Shown piece by piece: positions 18,518 through 28,482 of a stretch of DNA of 64,000 nucleotides. This DNA is from Streptomyces chartreusis NRRL 3882. GTDB lineage: Bacteria; Actinomycetota; Actinomycetes; Streptomycetales; Streptomycetaceae. The stretch's first letter is position 1. Each line of letters starts with the position of its first letter. The notes beneath the pieces were generated by a model, which did no database searches, was not told where the DNA came from, and worked only from the letters and a program-made list of their open reading frames with translations. The position numbers and the translations under genes are program-made. The DNA lies in the NCBI RefSeq assembly GCF_900236475.1, contig NZ_LT963352.1:2976001-3040000 (forward strand). Direction: 5' to 3'.

Positions 18518-19573
18518 ATGCCCCCCGTCTTCGCCCACGGCCGCCTCCGCCTCTACCTGCTGAAGCTGCTGGACGAGGCCCCCCGACACGGCTACGAGGT
18601 GATCCGCCTCCTCGAGGAGCGCTTCCAGGGGCTGTACGCACCGTCGGCCGGCACGGTCTACCCCCGCCTGGCCAAGCTGGAGGCCGAGGGCCTGGTCACC
18701 CACACCACCGAGGGCGGCCGCAAGGTGTACTCGATCACGGACGCGGGCCGCGCCGAACTGGCCGACCGCAGCGGCGAACTGGCCGATCTGGAGCTGGAGA
18801 TCCGGGAATCCGTCGCGGAACTGGCGGCGGAGATCCGCGCCGACGTGCGCGGGGCCGCCGGCGATCTGCGCCGCGAGATGCGCGCCGCCGCGACCGAGGC
18901 ACGCCGGGACACCGGCACCAGGCCCCGTGGCGCGGAGGACGCCCCCTTCGGGGACTTCGGGCAGTACGGCGACAAGGAGGCCTGGCGCGTCGCCAAGGAG
19001 GAGATGCGGCGGGCCAGGCAGGAGTGGAAGGAACAGGCCCGCCGCGCCAAGGACGAGAGCCGCCGCGCCCGAGAGGACGCCCAGCGCGCCCGCCGCCAGG
19101 CGAAGGAGGCCCAGGAACAGGCCCGCGCCCAGGCCCAGGAGCAGGTCCAGCGCATCGCCCGCCGGGTCCAGGAGCAGGTCCAGGACCACTTCGCCCGCGG
19201 CGACTGGCCCACGGGACTGCGCGAGGGCCTGAGCGAACTGGCCAAGGAGGTCGGCGAGTTCGGCAAGGACTACGGCAAGGACTTCGGCTTCGACTGGAGC
19301 GGCACCGGCAAGCCGGCCTCGCAGCCGACGCCCTCACAGCCCGCCGAGGACTTCCCGGCCGCCTACGAACCCGCCTGGGCCCACGAGGACGCCACGGACT
19401 CCACCGGCGACCCCGCCCGCGACCTGGACCGCCTGCTCGACCGCTTCCGGGACGACATCCGCGACGCGGCCCGCGACCACGGCGTCACCCCCGACCAACT
19501 GCGCGACGCCCGCCGCCACCTGTCGACGGCCGCGGCCCACATAGGAGCCCTCCTGCGCACGCAGCAGAAGTAG
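18518..19573 (+). CDS. PadR family transcriptional regulator with long helical extension
   Basis: 351 residues. The first 90 are a PadR winged helix (LRLYLLKLLDEAPRHGYEVI, SAGTVYPRLAKLEAEGLVTH, GGRKVYSITDAGR). A long charged helical region follows (about residues 95-230), with Arg/Glu/Ala-rich heptads such as RRAREDAQRARRQAKEAQEQ, far beyond the usual 110-180 residues of PadR proteins. The C-terminal part ends with DLDRLLDRFRDDIRDAARDHGVT. It lies one base after the DUF4097 gene and probably represses the operon through the upstream palindrome. The coiled-coil extension may oligomerise or contact a partner (inference). Confidence 0.88.
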   Translation: MPPVFAHGRLRLYLLKLLDEAPRHGYEVIRLLEERFQGLYAPSAGTVYPRLAKLEAEGLVTHTTEGGRKVYSITDAGRAELADRSGELADLELEIRESVAELAAEIRADVRGAAGDLRREMRAAATEARRDTGTRPRGAEDAPFGDFGQYGDKEAWRVAKEEMRRARQEWKEQARRAKDESRRAREDAQRARRQAKEAQEQARAQAQEQVQRIARRVQEQVQDHFARGDWPTGLREGLSELAKEVGEFGKDYGKDFGFDWSGTGKPASQPTPSQPAEDFPAAYEPAWAHEDATDSTGDPARDLDRLLDRFRDDIRDAARDHGVTPDQLRDARRHLSTAAAHIGALLRTQQK

Positions 19574-19592
19574 CCGACCGGGGCACGGCCCT

Positions 19593-20162
19593 TCAGCCGG
19601 CCTTGGCCTCGCCACCACTGCCGTACAGCACCCGCACCACAGACTCGTACGTGACCCCGTGGTCGGCGAGGACCTCGGCCGGCACGCCCGGGCGCACGGT
19701 CAGGGCGAGCAGGATGTGCTCGTCCCCGATGTGCCGGTCCCGCTGGGCGAGGGCGACCCGCAGGGAGCGCTCCAGGACGTCCTTGGCGCCCCGCCCGAAG
19801 GAGGCCCGCCCAAACCACCACCCCTTGTCCTTCCGGTCACCGGCCATGGCACCGACTCCGTGCACCTCCTCCACCCGGGCGACGATCTCCTCCACATCGA
19901 TCCCGAGCCCGGCGAGCGCGTCGGTCTCGGCCTGGGACAGCCCGGCCCGCCGCCGCGCCTCGCCCAGTGCCTGCCGCACGGACTCCCTCCGCTCAGGGAG
20001 CCCGAGAGCGGCGAGCGCGAACGAGCCTCGACTGCCCTCCCGATCGAGCAGCGCGAGCAACAGATGCTCCGGCTCCACGACCTGCCCGCCACCCCCGCCC
20101 TCCACAGAGGCCAACGCGCCCTTGACCACGCTCCGGGCGTCCTTCGTGAACCGCTCGAACAT
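19593..20162 (-). CDS. Clp N-terminal-domain protein
   Basis: 189 residues with two Clp-N repeats: FTKDARSVVKGALASVE with EPEHLLLALLDREGS, then AKDVLERSLRVALAQRDRHIGDEHILLALTVRPGVPAEVLADHGV. There is no AAA+ ATPase domain, so it is a stand-alone N-domain protein that may act as an adaptor or substrate-recognition module for ClpC or related unfoldases (family-based inference). It starts inside the stop codon of the small HTH gene upstream (TGATG), so the two are translated together. Confidence 0.9.
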   Translation of the reverse strand: MFERFTKDARSVVKGALASVEGGGGGQVVEPEHLLLALLDREGSRGSFALAALGLPERRESVRQALGEARRRAGLSQAETDALAGLGIDVEEIVARVEEVHGVGAMAGDRKDKGWWFGRASFGRGAKDVLERSLRVALAQRDRHIGDEHILLALTVRPGVPAEVLADHGVTYESVVRVLYGSGGEAKAG

Positions 20163-20371
20163 CAATGCCTCCCGTACTTCTTGTGCACGGCCTGCCGGCT
20201 CACACCGAGTTCGGTGGCAATCTCCTGCCACGACCAGCCCTGGTTGCGCGCGTTGCGCACCTGTACGGCTTCCAGCTGCTCCAGCAGCCTGCGCAGGGCG
20301 GCGACAGCCCGCAGACCGACCCGTGGATCACGGTCGCCCGCACGCTCGGCCAGATCGGTTGCTTCGGTCAT
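20162..20371 (-). CDS. Small HTH DNA-binding protein
   Basis: 69 residues with a C-terminal helix-turn-helix, WSWQEIATELGVSRQAVHKKYGRH, after a helical leader that probably dimerises (LRAVAALRRLLEQLEAVQVRNA). It is the first gene of a two-gene operon with the Clp-N protein. Two identical-type inverted repeats lie directly upstream, the expected place for an autoregulatory operator. The start at 20371 is the first in-frame ATG after those repeats. Confidence 0.88.
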   Translation of the reverse strand: MTEATDLAERAGDRDPRVGLRAVAALRRLLEQLEAVQVRNARNQGWSWQEIATELGVSRQAVHKKYGRH

Positions 20372-20374
20372 GAC

Positions 20375-20417
20375 GTCAACCTACGTTGACACCACACCCC
20401 TGTCAACCCCAGTTGAC
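20375..20417. promoter_or_regulatory. Twin operator GTCAAC-N4-GTTGAC upstream of the HTH/Clp-N operon
   Basis: GTCAACctacGTTGAC (20375-20390) and GTCAACcccaGTTGAC (20402-20417) are two 16-bp inverted repeats with identical arms, 27 bp centre to centre, ending just before the HTH start. The spacing and placement are typical of cooperative autorepression. The HTH protein as binder is inference. Confidence 0.75.
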
Positions 20418-20425
20418 AACCCAAA

Positions 20426-20451
20426 CGGCCGGCCCGAACCCGGACCGGCCG
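20426..20451 (-). terminator. Short GC hairpin after the oxidoreductase gene
   Basis: CGGCCGG (20426-20432) pairs with CCGGCCG (20445-20451). It lies between the oxidoreductase stop and the twin operator. The stem is only 7 bp, so it is a modest call. Confidence 0.4.
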
Positions 20452-20475
20452 CCAGCACATTCCACCCAGCAGGAA

Positions 20476-21441
20476 CTACGAATTCATGAGCACGAGCTTC
20501 CCGAACTGCTCACCGGACGCCAGCCGTTCGAAGCCCTCCCGCGCGCGGTCCATGGGCAGCACCTCGTCGATGACGGGCCGCACCCCGGTGGCGGCACAGA
20601 ACGCGAGCAGGTCCTCCAGCTCGTCCTTGGTGCCCATCGTGGACCCGACGACCTTGAGCTCCAGGAAGAAGATCCGGGTCAGTTCGGCGTGCGAGGGCCG
20701 GTCACCACTGGTGGCACCGGAGATCACCAGCGTGCCGCCGGGCTTCAGCGACTTCACGGAGTGCGACCACGTGGCGGCCCCGACGGTCTCGACCACGGCG
20801 TCGACCCGCTCCGGCAACCGCGCGCCGGGCTCCAGGGCCTCCACGGCCCCCAGCTCCACGGCCCGCTTCCGCTTGGCCTCGTCCCGGCTCGTGGCGAAGA
20901 CCCGGAGCCCGGCCGCCTTCCCCAGCACGATGGCGGCCGTGGCGACACCACCGCCGGCGCCCTGCACGAGGACGGAGTCGCCGGGCCGGACACCCGCGTT
21001 GGTGAACAGCATCCGGTACGCGGTCAGCCACGCCGTGGGCAGACAGGCGGCCTCCTCGAAGGAAAGCTCCTTGGGCTTGGGCAGGATGTTCCAGGTCGGC
21101 ACGGCGACCTGCTCGGCGAAGGTGCCCTGGTAGCGCTCGGTGAGGATGGAACGGGGCTCCTTCGGGCCGACCCCGTGCCCGCTCTGTCCGATCACGGAGT
21201 GCAGGACGACCTCGTTGCCGTCCTCGTCGACGCCGGCGGCGTCACAGCCGAGGATCATCGGCAGCTTGTCCTCTGCGAGGCCGACGCCACGCAGGGACCA
21301 CAGGTCGTGGTGGTTGAGGGAGGCGGCCTTGACCGTGACGGTGCTCCAGCCGGGACGGGCCTCGGGAGCCGGACGCTCTCCCAACTCCAGGCCGGCCAGT
21401 GGCTGGTCGCGGTCGATTCGGGCGGCGTAGACAGCGAACAT
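20476..21441 (-). CDS. MDR-superfamily zinc-type alcohol dehydrogenase/quinone oxidoreductase
   Basis: 321 residues. The N-terminal GroES-like part has VKAASLNHHDLWSLRGVG and PMILGCDAAGVDEDG. The Rossmann part has VLVQGAGGGVATAAIVLGKAAGLRVFATSRDEAKRKRA, an NADPH-type loop with a basic residue after the second strand. The ATG at 21441 follows AAGGTC. The catalytic zinc cysteine of classic alcohol dehydrogenases is not evident, so a zinc-independent quinone/enoyl reductase is as likely. The physiological substrate is unknown. Confidence 0.88.
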   Translation of the reverse strand: MFAVYAARIDRDQPLAGLELGERPAPEARPGWSTVTVKAASLNHHDLWSLRGVGLAEDKLPMILGCDAAGVDEDGNEVVLHSVIGQSGHGVGPKEPRSILTERYQGTFAEQVAVPTWNILPKPKELSFEEAACLPTAWLTAYRMLFTNAGVRPGDSVLVQGAGGGVATAAIVLGKAAGLRVFATSRDEAKRKRAVELGAVEALEPGARLPERVDAVVETVGAATWSHSVKSLKPGGTLVISGATSGDRPSHAELTRIFFLELKVVGSTMGTKDELEDLLAFCAATGVRPVIDEVLPMDRAREGFERLASGEQFGKLVLMNS

Positions 21442-21893
21442 GACCTTGACGATAGGTTCCGGACCGACTGCACGGAACCTCCGCCCCCTGTGAGACACAC
21501 CCTCTTGCCAGGCACCCGGCGCCGGTGCTGGGTCCGGGCGGGCCCGCAACCCGGCGGAACGGGGTGCCGCTGGGCGGACCCGCACCCGCGTACGCACGGA
21601 AGGGGACGTGTCGGGGGGGTGTCCGCCCGCAGCGGTTGGCGCGTCAACGGGGATTCAGTCGGCGTCCAACCCCATCGCGCCGTTCCGAGGAGGACACCCC
21701 CCGGCACGGCCCCGACCCACCGCACCCGCGGAGGCGCCACGCGCGCCCCCACCGAAGCCGCACAGGCCGCCGCAGGTACCCCGCACCACCCGAACAGCCG
21801 CACCCAAACGGCAAAAGTGGCCCCGCCCACCCGGGCGGGGCCACTCACATCACCGCAGTCCACGCTCCGCGCTCCGCGCGACGCGCTACGGCG
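21442..21893. other. Intergenic region holding a malic enzyme terminator
   Basis: About 450 bases between the oxidoreductase start and the malic enzyme stop. Apart from the hairpin at 21816-21845 I see only Pro/Arg-rich chance frames without ribosome sites. The oxidoreductase promoter should lie in the first 100 bases. Confidence 0.5.
21816..21845 (-). terminator. Intrinsic terminator of the malic enzyme gene
   Basis: A perfect 13-bp stem, AGTGGCCCCGCCC and GGGCGGGGCCACT, with a 4-nt loop. Read on the minus strand it is followed by TTTT, a textbook rho-independent terminator. Confidence 0.85.
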
Positions 21894-23126
<1,233 letters not shown>

Positions 23127-23751
23127 TTCGTTTTACCCCTTAAATCTTCATTGGTCTGAGGGTGGCCACTCCTGGTGAGGCGTGGGCGGGACCGCGTACG
23201 GCCGTGGTCGTGCTGTGTACGTGATACGTACGGGCGCATACGCGATGGGCGCGCCGCACACGCGCCCTGAGCCCCGGATGAGGGGTGTAAAGAACCTTCT
23301 TACCGGACGGACGGCGCCGACGACGAGTCCATAACGCGAAGGTCACACACGGGCGCCCTGACTCTTCGTCCAATATCGGGACAAGGTCTGGACAAACCCT
23401 TGACAACCGCTCAAGCGTCGGCGAATCCCTCGGGCCCCGTATCGGATTCCCGGGACATACCGAAGATCTTCCTGCCGGAAGGAATGATTCCCGCAGAAGG
23501 TCCGGCCGTGATGTACCGGAGTGGTGCGGTTCGGGGGTCGCCCGTTATCCGATTTTGACATGGCTGGCCCCCAGAATGGCGCAGTCCGAATGGCAAGATG
23601 CCGTAATCACACGAGGTCGCGACACTCGAAGACGTGTGTTCTCGTCGACCCACGGCACTGCCGGCACCGTCGGCAGTCCACGGCACTGCCGAACCCATCG
23701 GCAGCGCTCAGCCCCATCGGCAACTCCACCCATCCGCCGGAGGAACCCACC
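23127..23751. other. Divergent intergenic region between malic enzyme and the amino-acid transporter
   Basis: About 625 bases without a convincing gene. It holds a near-palindrome GTAAAGAACCTTCTTAC (23287-23303) about 160 bases before the malic enzyme start, and two CTGCCG-N7-CGGCAG repeats close to the transporter start. Both promoters must be here. Small open frames such as 23343-23561 lack ribosome sites. Confidence 0.5.
23658..23704 (+). repeat. Two CTGCCG-N7-CGGCAG inverted repeats in the transporter leader
   Basis: Copies at 23658-23676 and 23686-23704, with a period of 28 bases, identical arms and different 7-base centres. They end 47 bases before the start of the binding-protein gene, so they could be tandem operators or leader stem-loops. 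Confidence 0.7.
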
Positions 23752-24711
23752 ATGACCGCAAGCTCCACCCGTCGTACGACCGCCGCGCACTCCCGGCTAG
23801 CAGCGGTCGGTGCGATCGCGGTCGCAGGCGCGCTGATGCTCACCGGATGCGGTGACCAGACCAAGGACACCGGGAAGGACAGCGAGACCGCCACGGCCGC
23901 GGCCCCGCTCGCCGACAAGCTGCCGCAGTCGATCCGCGACAAGGGCGTCATCAAGGTCGGTGCGGACATCGCGTACGCCCCGGTCGAGTTCAAGGACAGC
24001 TCCGGCAAGGTCGTCGGCATCGACCCGGACATCGCGGCCGCCATGGGCAAGCAGCTCGGTGTCGACTTCCAGTTCGAGAACGGCACCTTCGACACGCTGA
24101 TCACGGGCCTGCGCTCCAAGCGGTACGACGTCGCGATGTCCGCGATGACCGACTCCAAGGAGCGCCAGGAGGGCATCGACTCCAAGACCGGCAAGAAGGT
24201 CGGCGAGGGCGTCGACTTCGTGGACTACTTCACCGCCGGTGTCTCGATCTACACCAAGAAGGGCGACGACCAGGGCATCAAGAACTGGTCCGACCTGTGC
24301 GGCAAGAAGATCGTGCTCCAGCGCGGCACGGTCTCCGAGGAACTCGCCAACGCCGAGGCGAAGAAGTGCCCGGCCGGCAAGAAGCTCTCGATCGAGGCGT
24401 TCGACAACGACCAGCAGGCCCAGACGCGCCTGCGCGCGGGCGGCGCCGACGCCGGCTCGTCCGACTTCCCGGTCGCCGCGTACGCCGTGAAGACCTCCGG
24501 TGGCGGCAAGGACTTCCAGCTGGTCGGCGAGCAGGTCCAGGCCGCTCCGTACGGCATCGCGGTCGCCAAGAACCAGACGCAGCTCCGCGACGCCCTCAAG
24601 GCCGCGCTGGACGCGATCATCAAGAACGGCGAGTACGAGAAGATCCTCAAGAAGTGGGGCGTGACGGACGGCGCCGTCCAGGAAGCCACCATCAACGCCG
24701 GCGGCAAGTGA
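23752..24711 (+). CDS. ABC transporter substrate-binding lipoprotein (polar amino acid type)
   Basis: 319 residues. The N-terminus has a basic region, a hydrophobic core and the lipobox LTGC, so it is exported and lipid-anchored. The mature part is a family 3 solute-binding protein: GVIKVGADIAYAPVEFKDSSGKVVGIDPDIAAAMGKQLGV, GLRSKRYDVAMSAMTDSKERQ, FVDYFTAGVSIYTKKGD and NGEYEKILKKWGV. The family favours polar amino acids such as glutamate or glutamine; the exact ligand is not readable. GGAGG precedes the ATG at 23752. First gene of a three-gene operon. Confidence 0.93.
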   Translation: MTASSTRRTTAAHSRLAAVGAIAVAGALMLTGCGDQTKDTGKDSETATAAAPLADKLPQSIRDKGVIKVGADIAYAPVEFKDSSGKVVGIDPDIAAAMGKQLGVDFQFENGTFDTLITGLRSKRYDVAMSAMTDSKERQEGIDSKTGKKVGEGVDFVDYFTAGVSIYTKKGDDQGIKNWSDLCGKKIVLQRGTVSEELANAEAKKCPAGKKLSIEAFDNDQQAQTRLRAGGADAGSSDFPVAAYAVKTSGGGKDFQLVGEQVQAAPYGIAVAKNQTQLRDALKAALDAIIKNGEYEKILKKWGVTDGAVQEATINAGGK

Positions 24712-24742
24712 CGCGACGCAGCGGCACTGAAAGGCAACACCC

Positions 24743-25687
24743 GTGACTGTTGACATCGACAAGACGTCGGGGCCGTCCGACACGCCCCCGGCCGGACCGG
24801 AGGCCATCAAGGCCATCCCGGTCCGGCACTACGGGCGGTACGTCTCCGCCGTCGTCGCCATCGCCCTGCTGGTCGGGGTCGTCTACGCGTTCTCCCAGGG
24901 CAAGATCAACTGGGGCGCAATCCCGGACTACTTCTTCGACGACCGCGTCCTGCAGGGCGTGGGCAGAACCCTCCTGATCACCGTCCTGTCCATGGTGATC
25001 GGCGTCGTCGGCGGCATCATGCTGGCCGTGATGCGCCTGTCGAAGAACCCGGTGACCTCGGCGATCTCGTGGTTCTACATCTGGTTCTTCCGCGGTACGC
25101 CGGTCCTGGTGCAGCTGGTGGTCTGGTTCAACCTGGGCCTGGTCTTCGAGTACATCAACCTCGGGCCGTTCTACAAGGACGAGTGGTCGGACTTCATGAC
25201 CCCGTTCCTGACGGCGCTGCTGGGCCTCGGCCTCAACGAGGCGGCGTACATGGCGGAGATCTGCCGCGCCGGTCTGCTCTCGGTCGACGAGGGCCAGACG
25301 GAGGCGTCGCACGCGCTGGGCATGAGCCACTCCAAGACGCTGCGCCGGATCGTCATCCCGCAGGCGATGCGCGTGATCGTGCCGCCGACGGGCAACGAGG
25401 TCATCAACATGCTGAAGACGACCTCGCTGGTCTCGGTCGTCCAGTACTCCGAGTTGTTCCGCGTGGCCCAGGACATCGGGCAGACCTCCGGCGCCCCCGC
25501 CGAGATGCTGTTCCTGGCGGCGGCCTGGTACCTGCTGCTGACCTCGGTCTTCAGCATCGGCCAGTTCTACCTGGAGCGGTACTACGCGCGTGGTTCGAGC
25601 CGGTCGCTCCCGGCCACCCCGTTCCAGAAGATCAAGGCCAACCTGCTGTCCCTGTCGAACCGTCCGTCGGCGGGAGGTACCGCATGA
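24743..25687 (+). CDS. Amino acid ABC transporter permease
   Basis: 314 residues, with a cytoplasmic N-terminus and about six membrane segments. The HisM/GlnP-type signature is present: [19 protein letters not shown], and the EAA loop [42 protein letters not shown], which docks the ATPase. GTG 24743 lies 31 bases past the binding-protein stop. Its stop overlaps the ATPase start (ATGA). A single permease gene suggests a homodimeric channel. Confidence 0.93.
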   Translation: MTVDIDKTSGPSDTPPAGPEAIKAIPVRHYGRYVSAVVAIALLVGVVYAFSQGKINWGAIPDYFFDDRVLQGVGRTLLITVLSMVIGVVGGIMLAVMRLSKNPVTSAISWFYIWFFRGTPVLVQLVVWFNLGLVFEYINLGPFYKDEWSDFMTPFLTALLGLGLNEAAYMAEICRAGLLSVDEGQTEASHALGMSHSKTLRRIVIPQAMRVIVPPTGNEVINMLKTTSLVSVVQYSELFRVAQDIGQTSGAPAEMLFLAAAWYLLLTSVFSIGQFYLERYYARGSSRSLPATPFQKIKANLLSLSNRPSAGGTA

Positions 25688-26445
25688 CTGCCATGGTCAA
25701 GGCCGAAGGCGTCCACAAGTCCTTCGGTCCCGTAGAAGTCCTCAAGGGCATCGACCTGGAGGTGAGGTCCGGCGAGGTGTTCTGCCTCATCGGCCCCTCC
25801 GGCTCCGGCAAGTCGACCTTCCTCCGGTGCATCAACCACCTGGAGAAGATCAACGCCGGCCGCCTGTACGTGGACGGGGAGCTGGTGGGCTACCGCCAGA
25901 AGGGCGACAAGCTCTACGAGCTGAAGGACAGCGAGGTCGCCCTCAAGCGCCGGGACATCGGCATGGTCTTCCAGCGCTTCAACCTGTTCCCGCACATGAC
26001 GGCCGTGGAGAACGTCATGGAGGCACCGGTCCAGGTCAAGGGCGTGAGCAAGAGCCAGGCCCGGCAGCGGGCCCTGGAACTCCTGGACCGGGTGGGCCTG
26101 GCCGACAAGGCGGGCAGCTACCCCTCACAGCTCTCCGGCGGCCAGCAGCAGCGCGTCGCCATCGCCCGGGCCCTCGCCATGGACCCGAAGCTGATGCTGT
26201 TCGACGAGCCGACGTCGGCGCTCGACCCGGAGCTGGTCGGTGACGTCCTGGACGTCATGCGCGACCTCGCCGAGTCCGGCATGACGATGATCGTCGTGAC
26301 GCACGAGATGGGCTTCGCCCGAGAGGTGGGCGACAGCCTGGTCTTCATGGACGGCGGTGTGGTGGTGGAATCCGGTCACCCGCGCGAGGTGCTGACGAAC
26401 CCGCAGCACGAGCGGACGAAGTCGTTCCTGTCCAAGGTGCTCTGA
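25684..26445 (+). CDS. Amino acid ABC transporter ATP-binding protein
   Basis: 253 residues of the GlnQ/HisP type. Walker [14 protein letters not shown], the Q loop at [14 protein letters not shown], signature [16 protein letters not shown], Walker [15 protein letters not shown] and the switch histidine [12 protein letters not shown] are all intact. It powers uptake by the preceding permease and lipoprotein. It overlaps the permease by four bases and is followed 15 bases later by a strong terminator. Confidence 0.96.
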   Translation: MTAMVKAEGVHKSFGPVEVLKGIDLEVRSGEVFCLIGPSGSGKSTFLRCINHLEKINAGRLYVDGELVGYRQKGDKLYELKDSEVALKRRDIGMVFQRFNLFPHMTAVENVMEAPVQVKGVSKSQARQRALELLDRVGLADKAGSYPSQLSGGQQQRVAIARALAMDPKLMLFDEPTSALDPELVGDVLDVMRDLAESGMTMIVVTHEMGFAREVGDSLVFMDGGVVVESGHPREVLTNPQHERTKSFLSKVL

Positions 26446-26460
26446 CGTCGCACACACCGA

Positions 26461-26493
26461 GGGGGCGGTACGGGAACTCCGTACCGCCCCCTT
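26461..26493. terminator. Bidirectional terminator between the transporter operon and the methyltransferase
   Basis: GGGGGCGGTACGG (26461-26473), loop GAACT, CCGTACCGCCCCC (26479-26491), then TT. A perfect 13-bp stem between convergent genes. Confidence 0.85.
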
Positions 26494-26500
26494 CGGCGTG

Positions 26501-27271
26501 CTACTTCATGGCGAGCAGCAGGGTGTCCGAGGGCGAGCACCACACCGGCCTGACCTCCGCGAACCCCTTTTCGCGCAGCACGCCCGCGTGCCACGCCACC
26601 GACGGCATGTCGCCGTCCGCGTGGTCGCCGTAGATCTCGTAGCGCCGGGCCGTGGGCTCCGCGAGGACCGGATCCTCGGCGGCGAGCTGCCACCACTCCG
26701 TCCAGCCGAGGACGCCGGATTCCCTGGCCTGTTCCATGCGGGCGTGGCGCTGTGCGCGCTCGGCGGCGTTGATCCGGGGAGTCGTCTCGTCGATCATGTG
26801 GTCCGCGTTCATGAAGACACCGCCGTCGCGGACCACTCCCGCGACCTGGCCGTAGAGGTCCGCGAGGGGTTCCCGGTGCAGCCAGTGCAGGGCCGTCGCG
26901 GTCAGGACGGCGTCGTACGAGTCGTACGGCAGCTTCGCCGGCCAGTCGGGGTCCTTGAGGTCGGCGGTGACGAAGCCGACCCGCTCGTCGTCCGCGAAGG
27001 TGCCCCGGGCGATGGCGAGGAGGGCCGGGTCGAGGTCGACGCCGGTGCTGGTGGCCTCCGGGAACCGGGCGAGCAGCCGGGCGGTGATGCTGCCCGTGCC
27101 GCAGGCGAGGTCGAGCACGCGCGGGGCGGTGCCCACGAGGGCCTCGACCATGTCGAGCATGATCCGGAAGCGTTCCTCGCGGTCGGGCAGGTACCACTCC
27201 TGCTGCCGGTCCCAGCTCTGCTGCCAGGCCTGCCAGTCGGTGGTGGCCGTGGTGATGTCCGCGTCCGTCAT
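26501..27271 (-). CDS. Class I SAM-dependent methyltransferase
   Basis: 256 residues. Motif I is VLDLACGTGSITARLLARFPEATSTGVDLDPALLAIAR, including the acidic residue that binds the SAM ribose. YDAVLTATALHWLHRE follows as the motif of small-molecule methyltransferases. The N-terminal TDWQAWQQSWDRQQEWYLPDREERF is typical of the UbiE/Tam-like branch. The acceptor is unknown. It is divergent from the CGNR regulator gene. Confidence 0.9.
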   Translation of the reverse strand: MTDADITTATTDWQAWQQSWDRQQEWYLPDREERFRIMLDMVEALVGTAPRVLDLACGTGSITARLLARFPEATSTGVDLDPALLAIARGTFADDERVGFVTADLKDPDWPAKLPYDSYDAVLTATALHWLHREPLADLYGQVAGVVRDGGVFMNADHMIDETTPRINAAERAQRHARMEQARESGVLGWTEWWQLAAEDPVLAEPTARRYEIYGDHADGDMPSVAWHAGVLREKGFAEVRPVWCSPSDTLLLAMK

Positions 27272-27360
27272 CGAGCCCCTCCCTCGTAATACCCTGGAAG
27301 CACAATCAGCTGTTACAAGTGCGCGCTCACGACAATAAAGCCCCTCCGTAAGGACTACAA

Positions 27361-28020
27361 GTGGAACTGGCCTATTACTCGGACTATGCCGTGCGCCTCG
27401 TCAACACGGAGGAACCGGCCCGGGGCAAGGACTCCCTGACGTCGGTCGAGGCGGTCCGCGAGCTGTTCGGCGCCCAGCAGTCGGCGGCGCGCCGCGCCAC
27501 GGACGCGGACGTGACCCGCTTCCGCTCGGTCCGGACCCGGCTGCGCGCGGTCTTCGAGGCGGCCGACAGCGGCGACGAGCAGCTCGCCGTGGACCTGCTG
27601 AACTCACTGCTGCTGGAGTTCCCGGTGAGCCCGCAGATCTCCGGGCACGACATCCGCGACGACGACGGCCGCCCCCTGTGGCACATGCACCTGGCGGACC
27701 ACCCGTCCAACGCGACCGCGGGCTACGCGGCGATCGCGGCGATGGGGCTGGCGTTCCACCTGACCGAGTACGGCGTGGACCGGCTCGGCCTGTGCGAGGC
27801 CGCGCCCTGCCGCAACGCCTACCTGGACACCTCCACCAACCGCTCCCGGCGCTACTGCTCCGACCGCTGCGCCACCCGCGCCAACGTGGCGGCCTACCGC
27901 GCCCGCAAGCGCCTCGAAGCGACCCGGCCCGACCTGCCCGAGAACACGGGCCTGGCGGCCGACAGCGCCCAGCCCAGCAGCGCCCAGGGCGAACGCAGGC
28001 CGGGCCTGCGCGGCCGGTAG
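27361..28020 (+). CDS. CGNR zinc-finger regulator
   Basis: 219 residues. The N-terminal ABATE-type region (VRLVNTEEPARGKDSLTSVEAVRELF) and the C-terminal zinc finger are visible: LGLCEAAPCRNAYLDTSTNRSRRYCSDRC-type cysteines followed by ATRANVAAYRARKR, which fits a DNA-binding basic helix. CGNR proteins are putative stress-linked regulators in actinomycetes. GTG start at 27361. Its last 127 bases overlap the end of sodX on the other strand. Confidence 0.88.
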   Translation: MELAYYSDYAVRLVNTEEPARGKDSLTSVEAVRELFGAQQSAARRATDADVTRFRSVRTRLRAVFEAADSGDEQLAVDLLNSLLLEFPVSPQISGHDIRDDDGRPLWHMHLADHPSNATAGYAAIAAMGLAFHLTEYGVDRLGLCEAAPCRNAYLDTSTNRSRRYCSDRCATRANVAAYRARKRLEATRPDLPENTGLAADSAQPSSAQGERRPGLRGR

Positions 28021-28337
28021 CGGAACCGGACCCGTCCCAGCACCAGGTCGTCGGGCACGACGCCGTAGTCGGTGCTGTCACCGCCGGCGTACGCGTTGTC
28101 CCCGAGCACCCACCAGCCGTTCTCACGCCGCTGGGCGATCCGCTTGACGACCAGCAGGTCCTGCTGGAAGGGGTGCCGCAGCACGACGACGTCACCTGGC
28201 TTGATCCGGGCTCCGTAGTGCACCAGGAGCCGGTCCCCGTGGTACAGCGTGGGCACCATGGACGGACCGGTCACCTCGGCCACCCCGAAGGGCGCGGCCG
28301 ACCTCCCCCGCTCGGACTCCTGCGACAGCTCCGGCAT
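27894..28337 (-). CDS. sodX: SodX: signal-peptidase-like protease that matures Ni superoxide dismutase
   Basis: 147 residues of the S26 (signal peptidase/LexA-like) family. S26 lies in VTGPSMVPTLYHGDRLLV and the general-base lysine K65 in LLVVKRIAQR; the box GWWVLGDNAYAGGDSTDYG follows. A hydrophobic segment near the C-terminus (SPWALLGWALSAARPVF) may anchor it. The start at ATG 28337 follows GGGGAGG; an upstream extension to 28655 would run into sodN and is rejected. It is divergent from sodN with a 145-base gap, the known arrangement in which SodX removes the SodN leader peptide. Its 3' end overlaps the CGNR gene tail to tail. Confidence 0.9.
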   Translation of the reverse strand: MPELSQESERGRSAAPFGVAEVTGPSMVPTLYHGDRLLVHYGARIKPGDVVVLRHPFQQDLLVVKRIAQRRENGWWVLGDNAYAGGDSTDYGVVPDDLVLGRVRFRYRPRRPGLRSPWALLGWALSAARPVFSGRSGRVASRRLRAR

Positions 28338-28482
28338 CACCCGGCACCTCCCCGGTTCTTCGTCCACCAGTCTCAGTCTCACCCCGGACTTTTGTCCTAA
28401 GCCCATGGGGGCACTCGCGAAAACCGCTCCCCCACGGAGTAATGTCCCCTGTGAGAAGACGATCACGAGGAAGGAATGCTCC

